Of a stretch of DNA of 17,489 bases, positions 13,556 through 17,489 are shown one piece after another. This DNA comes from DATBIS01 sp036556805 (lineage in GTDB: Bacteria; Actinomycetota; UBA4738; HRBIN12). The position numbers and the translations under genes were made by a program. Where the stretch lies: NCBI GenBank assembly GCA_036556805.1, contig DATBIS010000125.1, forward strand, positions 1 through 17,489. The letters are read 5' to 3'. Within the stretch, counting starts at the first letter, position 1. Every line of letters starts with the position of its first letter. The notes beneath the pieces were generated by a model that made no database searches, was not told where the DNA came from, and worked only from the letters and a program-made list of their open reading frames with translations.

Positions 13556-15076
13556 TCAGGTCGTTGCGGCCTCGAGGAGCCGTTCGGCCATCGTCCGCCA
13601 GGACCAGTTCCCCGCGACGAACGCGTGAACGCCGTCGCGGATGCGCGCACGCTCGGTCGGGTCGAGCCGGAGCAATCGATCGATGCCCTCGGCCACACGT
13701 CGCACCGCGCCGTCGCCGGGCTCGAAGGAGAAGAGCTCGGGGCGTCCCACCACCTCCTCGAGCGCGGCCGCGACCTCCGCGAGCCCCGAGTGGCGGGCCA
13801 CCAACGGCAGGGCGCCCGCCGCCGCACCCTCGGCGGACACCATGCCGAACGCCTCGAGGAGGATCGAGGGGACCACGAGGACGTCCATCGCCGCGAGGAC
13901 GGCCGGCGCGTAGCGGTGGTCGAGGCGGCCGGTGAAGGTGACTCGTTCCCCGCCGCCGCCCCGGACCTCGTCCGGGGAGAGGTCGATCGGCATGTCGATC
14001 GTGCGGCGCAGCCACTCGACGGCCTCGACGTCGCGGTTGCGCAGCGCGATCGAGAGCGCCACGAGGTGCTCCCGGTACGAGCCGAACCCCACGACGAGCA
14101 CGCGGGGTGCGCTCGCAGACAGGTGGGCGCCGGCGAGGGCCAGCTCCACGCCCTTCTGCGGGATCAACTTGCCGAAGTAGCCGACGATCGGGCCGTCGAC
14201 GTGCGCGAGCTCACGGAGGCGGCTCGCTGCCGTGGGATCCGGAACGTCGTGGTCGTACGTGGCCGCGAGCTCCTCGATCGCCCGCCGGTCCCGCTCGGCG
14301 ACCGCCTCCTCGATCGCGCGGTCCGCCGACGCGGGCTTCCCGCGAGCGGTGTCGGGGTCGCGCTCGAGTCGCTCGGCGACGTCGAGGAGCGCCTCGCGCC
14401 GTGGCATCGGACGGAACGCGTTCGTGTCGACGCCGGGCCGGATGATTCGGACGAGTGAGGCCACCTCGGGGACGAGCGCGACGAGCCGATCGAGGGCGTC
14501 CGCGCTCGGACCCGAGACCGCGCGCGCCGCAACGAGTCCGTCGCGCGCGAGCCGGCGGTATCGCTCCTGCTCCCGGATCGCGTACTCGATGTCGCTGCCG
14601 TGGATCTTCACCATGAACCGGCGCGGCTCCAAAGCCCTCGCGGCGACCGGCCCGCCGGGGATCGCGTGCCCGGCGATGACGGCCTCACTGCCGTGCCAGA
14701 GCATCGCCGCGCGGAGCGCTTCCGCGTTGCGTTCGAGGTAGGCCCCCAGTTCGTCGTCGGTGAGGTCCACGAATCGCTTGACGGCGAAGCCCGCGTAGTC
14801 GTCGATCACGAAGACGGGCAGGAGCCGGCCGATCCTCGGGCGGAGCAGGACGCAGCGCCCCGCTGCCGGCTCGGCGCCGGTCGGCGTCGTCGGGGACGGC
14901 CCGTGGCGGTCCACCGTTCCCCATCCGTCGATCCACGGGTAGCGCCCGACATGCTGCTCCTGACAGAGGAGGACGACGTCGTGGCCGGCCTCCCGGAGCG
15001 CCTCGGCGACGCGAGCCGTGTTCACGTTGGACCCCGACCCCTCCAGGAGCCACCCGTGCCAGATCAGCACGCGCAT
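13556..15076 (-). CDS. GT4-family glycosyltransferase
   Basis: The 506-aa GT-B glycosyltransferase starts with a MRVLIWHGWLLEGSGSNVN strand and Gly-rich loop for the acceptor side. The donor domain has RPGVDTNAF (213-221), GKLIPQKG (302-309) and the Glu-x7-Glu motif EAFGMVSAE (Glu408, Glu416) of retaining GT4 enzymes. It is longer than most GT4 proteins (about 380-420 aa), owing to an insert of about 65 charged residues (226-290) between the two domains and a segment around 350-376. There is no signal peptide, so it acts at the cytoplasmic face on a nucleotide-sugar donor; the acceptor is unknown. The ATG follows the acetyltransferase stop after one base (TGACATG), implying coupled translation. 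Confidence 0.87.
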   Translation of the reverse strand: MRVLIWHGWLLEGSGSNVNTARVAEALREAGHDVVLLCQEQHVGRYPWIDGWGTVDRHGPSPTTPTGAEPAAGRCVLLRPRIGRLLPVFVIDDYAGFAVKRFVDLTDDELGAYLERNAEALRAAMLWHGSEAVIAGHAIPGGPVAARALEPRRFMVKIHGSDIEYAIREQERYRRLARDGLVAARAVSGPSADALDRLVALVPEVASLVRIIRPGVDTNAFRPMPRREALLDVAERLERDPDTARGKPASADRAIEEAVAERDRRAIEELAATYDHDVPDPTAASRLRELAHVDGPIVGYFGKLIPQKGVELALAGAHLSASAPRVLVVGFGSYREHLVALSIALRNRDVEAVEWLRRTIDMPIDLSPDEVRGGGGERVTFTGRLDHRYAPAVLAAMDVLVVPSILLEAFGMVSAEGAAAGALPLVARHSGLAEVAAALEEVVGRPELFSFEPGDGAVRRVAEGIDRLLRLDPTERARIRDGVHAFVAGNWSWRTMAERLLEAATT

Positions 15077-15077
15077 G

Positions 15078-15863
15078 TCAGGGCAGGGTCGTCGTCGCCG
15101 GCAGCGCCAATCCGAATCGAGAGGCCAACACGTGCAGCACGTCGTCGTCGGAAACCCGTTCGGTGATCGACGGTTGGTCCGGGCGATACTCGCTCAGCTT
15201 CCGACCTCGTAGCACCAGGCGGGCCTCGGGATGCCCGGGCTCCGGGCGCTGGGCCGTCAGCGTTCGCGTGAACGGTGAGTCGGGATGCGTCGAGGTGTAG
15301 TGGTTCGCCACCACGTAGTCGATCGCGAGCTGCGGCTCCTGCGTGAACGCGTACTGATCGGCCCAGCCGTCATCCGACTGCGTCTGCAGCACGCGCTCCG
15401 GGCCCTCGTCCACGAGCCGGTACGTCCAGCCGAACTGCGTGATGGGCGGGCCCGGTTCGAACGGGATCGGCTGGAGGAGGCCGGTGCCGCCGAAGCCGAC
15501 GTCGGCGAGCCACGGCTCGCCCCCGGCCTCCACGCGCAGCAGCATGTGCGAACGCGGCCCGGCCTCCTTCCTGCCGAACCGGACCCGCGCGGCGAGGCGC
15601 GTCACCGCGAAGCCGGCCGCCTCGAGCACCGCGGCGAACAGCGTGTTGTGCTCGAAGCAGTAGCCGCCCCTGGCGCCCGCGACGAGCTTCGCCTGCAGGC
15701 TGTCGAGGTCGAGCGCGATCGGCTTGCCGATCAGGATGTCGAGGTTCTCGAACGGGATCGTCACGGCATGGGCGAGATGGACTTCGCGAAGAGTCGCGAG
15801 CGTCGGCTCCGGTCGGCCGGCCAGCCCGATCCGGCGGAGGTACGCGTCGAGGTCGAGATCCAC
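15078..15863 (-). CDS. nat: Arylamine N-acetyltransferase
   Basis: The 261-aa product matches arylamine N-acetyltransferases, which move an acyl group from acyl-CoA to arylamines or hydrazines through a cysteine thioester. The catalytic triad is visible at almost exactly the family positions: Cys69 (RGGYCFEHN), His106 (RSHMLLRV) and Asp121 (LADVGFGG). The PFENLDIL block (37-44) is also typical, and length is near the usual 270-280. It starts at GTG 15863. In actinobacteria such enzymes can act in secondary metabolism or amide formation as well as detoxification; coupling to a glycosyltransferase hints at a common pathway, as inference. It is divergent from the unknown-protein gene at 15935. 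Confidence 0.93.
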   Translation of the reverse strand: MDLDLDAYLRRIGLAGRPEPTLATLREVHLAHAVTIPFENLDILIGKPIALDLDSLQAKLVAGARGGYCFEHNTLFAAVLEAAGFAVTRLAARVRFGRKEAGPRSHMLLRVEAGGEPWLADVGFGGTGLLQPIPFEPGPPITQFGWTYRLVDEGPERVLQTQSDDGWADQYAFTQEPQLAIDYVVANHYTSTHPDSPFTRTLTAQRPEPGHPEARLVLRGRKLSEYRPDQPSITERVSDDDVLHVLASRFGLALPATTTLP

Positions 15864-15934
15864 GGTGTCATTTTGCGGGAGGAGCGACTTGGTTGGCTTG
15901 CGGCGCCCCTGCGAAGGGCCGACGATGAGGGAAC

Positions 15935-16609
15935 ATGTTCGATCCGTCGATCATCGAGCGTTTCGTCGAACCGATCACGGCCTGGCGCGTATGGGATCTC
16001 TCCGAGTCGGTCGTCGGCTCACCGCTCCTGCACCCCATCGGATCCGGGGTCGACCTCTGGCTCCCCGGCCGGCCGATCAAAGCCCGCTGCGCAGCATCCC
16101 CGCTCCTCACGCTCTCCCGGCGACCGCACGAGGCCCCCGATCCCGACTGCCGCTGCGGCATCCACGGCGCTCGATCGCTCGAGGACATCGACCGGCCACG
16201 GCCCGCGTATCCCCCGCCCCCGGTTGTCGGATCCGTGTCGCTGTGGGGTCGGGTCGTCGAGCACGAGCGTGGCTGGCGAGCCGGCTTCGGCTATCCCTCC
16301 CGCCTTCGACTGGTCTGCGCGATGTGCGCCTGGTTCGAACCCGGCCCGGGGACCCCTACCGTCGTTCACGGGTTCTCCGGAGGTCTCTATTCGCTCTGCG
16401 ACCTGCACCGCGGCGGGATTCGGCTTCCCGACGGCCGGCGGTCGACCTTGACCCCGCTCGATCCGGATTCACTTCAGGCGAGGCTGCTCGGCGCGTACGG
16501 CGTCGACCTGCTCCCGCTCGAGCGCGTCGACTTCCTATTCCGGGCACACCGGACCCCCGACCCGCCGCCGTACGTGCCGACGATCAGCGTGGTAGCGGCG
16601 GAGCGGTGA
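15935..16609 (+). CDS. Conserved hypothetical protein with two Cys/His clusters
   Basis: The 224-aa product is of unknown function; its wording (ITAWRVWDL, PHEAPDPDCRCGIHGAR, VSLWGRVVEHERGWRAGFGYP) resembles a hypothetical family met in actinobacterial genomes, from general recall. Two possible zinc sites are seen: Cys52, His65, Cys72, Cys74, His77 in the first half, and CAMC (128-131) with CDLH (155-158) in the second. No signal peptide or membrane helix. It starts at ATG 15935 with GAGGG a few bases upstream. It is transcribed alone, divergent from nat and convergent with the esterase gene. The CxxC/CxxH arrangement suggests a structural zinc fold, perhaps nucleic-acid or protein binding, as inference. 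Confidence 0.75.
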   Translation: MFDPSIIERFVEPITAWRVWDLSESVVGSPLLHPIGSGVDLWLPGRPIKARCAASPLLTLSRRPHEAPDPDCRCGIHGARSLEDIDRPRPAYPPPPVVGSVSLWGRVVEHERGWRAGFGYPSRLRLVCAMCAWFEPGPGTPTVVHGFSGGLYSLCDLHRGGIRLPDGRRSTLTPLDPDSLQARLLGAYGVDLLPLERVDFLFRAHRTPDPPPYVPTISVVAAER

Positions 16610-16639
16610 ACGCCGTCGGGAGGCGTCGTCCTACGGCGT
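16610..16639. terminator. Weak hairpin between convergent genes
   Basis: ACGCCGT (16610-16616) pairs with ACGGCGT (16633-16639) across 16 nt, spanning the gap between two facing stops. Low stability and no T-run. Confidence 0.25.
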
Positions 16640-17489
16640 CAGGCGGTCGGCGAGGTACTTGAGGCTCATCGGGTAGCGGTAGTCGATCGCGTTGTGCGTG
16701 GCGTCGAACAGCTCGAAGAAATAGTCGGTGACGCCGATCGCGTCGAGCTCGCGCCGGAACGCCTCGGCGCCGAGGTCGAGGAAGTACTGATCCTTCTTTC
16801 CCGCATCGATGTAGATCGCGCGCATCGAGCGGAGCGCGTCCGCGTGCTTCGCGACCATCCGCACGGGGTCGACCGCGAGCCATCGTTCCCAGACCTCCGG
16901 CACGAGCTCGCCGGTCGCGGGGTCGAACGGCAGGCGGACGGTGCCGTCTTCGTCGGTGGAGTAGCACGCGGCCATGCACCAGTCGTTCAGCAGGTGTTCG
17001 TCGGAGTCCTTCGAGAACGACGGCCGGCTCCGGAAGTCCTTCCAGAAGTTCTCGAACGAGCCGTCGTACTCCTCGCGGAGCGCGCGCACGGAGTCGCGGA
17101 ACTCGGGCAGGTAGCAGGTCTCGAAGAGCGCGTCCCCGGCATGCGTCGCGAGACCGCCCCACACGTCCGGACGGAGCATCGGTACGACCATCGCACCGTA
17201 GCCGCCGCTCGACTTGCCCTGGATCCCGCGATGGTCTCGATCGGCGATCGTCCGGTAGTGGTCGTCGACCCACGGCACGACCTCGTCGCACAGATACGTG
17301 AGGTACTTGCCGGTGCCGGGCGAATCGAGGAACTGGCTGCCGCCGAGCGACGTCCAGCAGTCGACCCAGACGACGACGCAGGGCGGCGCCTCGCCGCGCG
17401 CGAACATCGCGTCGGCGGTCTCGGGGAAGTTCTGCCGGAACGGGGTGCGGTTCCGCCACATGTCGAGCTGTCCGGTAAGGCCCTGGATC
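16631..17489 (-). CDS. Alpha/beta-hydrolase esterase (esterase D/PF00756-like), 5' truncated
   Basis: The frame stays open to the window edge, with readable upstream residues IQGLTGQLD before the internal Met at 17461, so the true start lies outside. Counting from that Met, the fold shows CVVVWVDCWTSLGGSQF, the nucleophile elbow GKSSGG (Ser84 in a GxSxG pattern), an acid in YIDAGKKDQ (Asp219 or Asp224) and His256 in ATHNAIDYRYP, completing a Ser-Asp-His triad. The closest general family is the putative esterase group (esterase D, antigen 85, feruloyl esterases). The visible part has no signal peptide, but the N-terminus is missing. Substrate is unknown. It converges on the Cys/His protein gene with 21 nt between stops. 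Confidence 0.85.
   Translation of the reverse strand, partial: IQGLTGQLDMWRNRTPFRQNFPETADAMFARGEAPPCVVVWVDCWTSLGGSQFLDSPGTGKYLTYLCDEVVPWVDDHYRTIADRDHRGIQGKSSGGYGAMVVPMLRPDVWGGLATHAGDALFETCYLPEFRDSVRALREEYDGSFENFWKDFRSRPSFSKDSDEHLLNDWCMAACYSTDEDGTVRLPFDPATGELVPEVWERWLAVDPVRMVAKHADALRSMRAIYIDAGKKDQYFLDLGAEAFRRELDAIGVTDYFFELFDATHNAIDYRYPMSLKYLADRLTP

Overview
This is a GC-rich, densely coded chromosomal window with little intergenic space, GTG and TTG starts beside ATG, and many 1-4 nt start/stop overlaps. Gene content (an Rv2578c-type radical SAM protein, a stand-alone LigD-type polymerase, a NarL-type histidine kinase beside a FtsX/MacB-type ABC transporter, a TIGR03118 secreted propeller) together with repeated TANNNT boxes 6-8 nt before start codons fits a member of the Actinomycetota, probably one known mainly from environmental genomes. 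The phylum call is inference; no rRNA or ribosomal protein gene is present.

Left part (1-4256): a tight plus-strand operon of three genes joined by overlapping stop/start codons: a formaldehyde-activating enzyme (Fae) homologue, a mandelate racemase/enolase-superfamily enzyme and a zinc alcohol dehydrogenase. The set looks like a small sugar-acid/aldehyde pathway with a formaldehyde-related step, but the substrate cannot be read from sequence. Converging on it is a minus-strand member of the histidine/phenylalanine ammonia-lyase family that keeps much of the fold's conserved framework but lacks the Ala-Ser-Gly triad that forms the MIO cofactor. These two loci are the best candidates for undescribed biochemistry in the window.

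Middle (4307-10872): a rhodanese, a radical SAM protein, then an ABC transporter ATPase / large FtsX-type permease / histidine kinase operon, then a Bcp peroxiredoxin. The kinase has no response regulator beside it. The 3' end of the ATPase gene carries a perfect 14-bp inverted repeat inside coding sequence.

Right part (10888-17489): a minus-strand pair of mini-genes (59-aa Cys-rich protein, 70-aa acidic protein); a divergently transcribed LigD-like polymerase/primase gene; a secreted TIGR03118 protein; a coupled arylamine N-acetyltransferase / GT4 glycosyltransferase pair; a conserved unknown protein with two Cys/His clusters; and an esterase truncated at the window edge. No tRNA, rRNA, CRISPR array, insertion sequence or prophage gene was seen, and no stretch above 300 bases lacks a gene.
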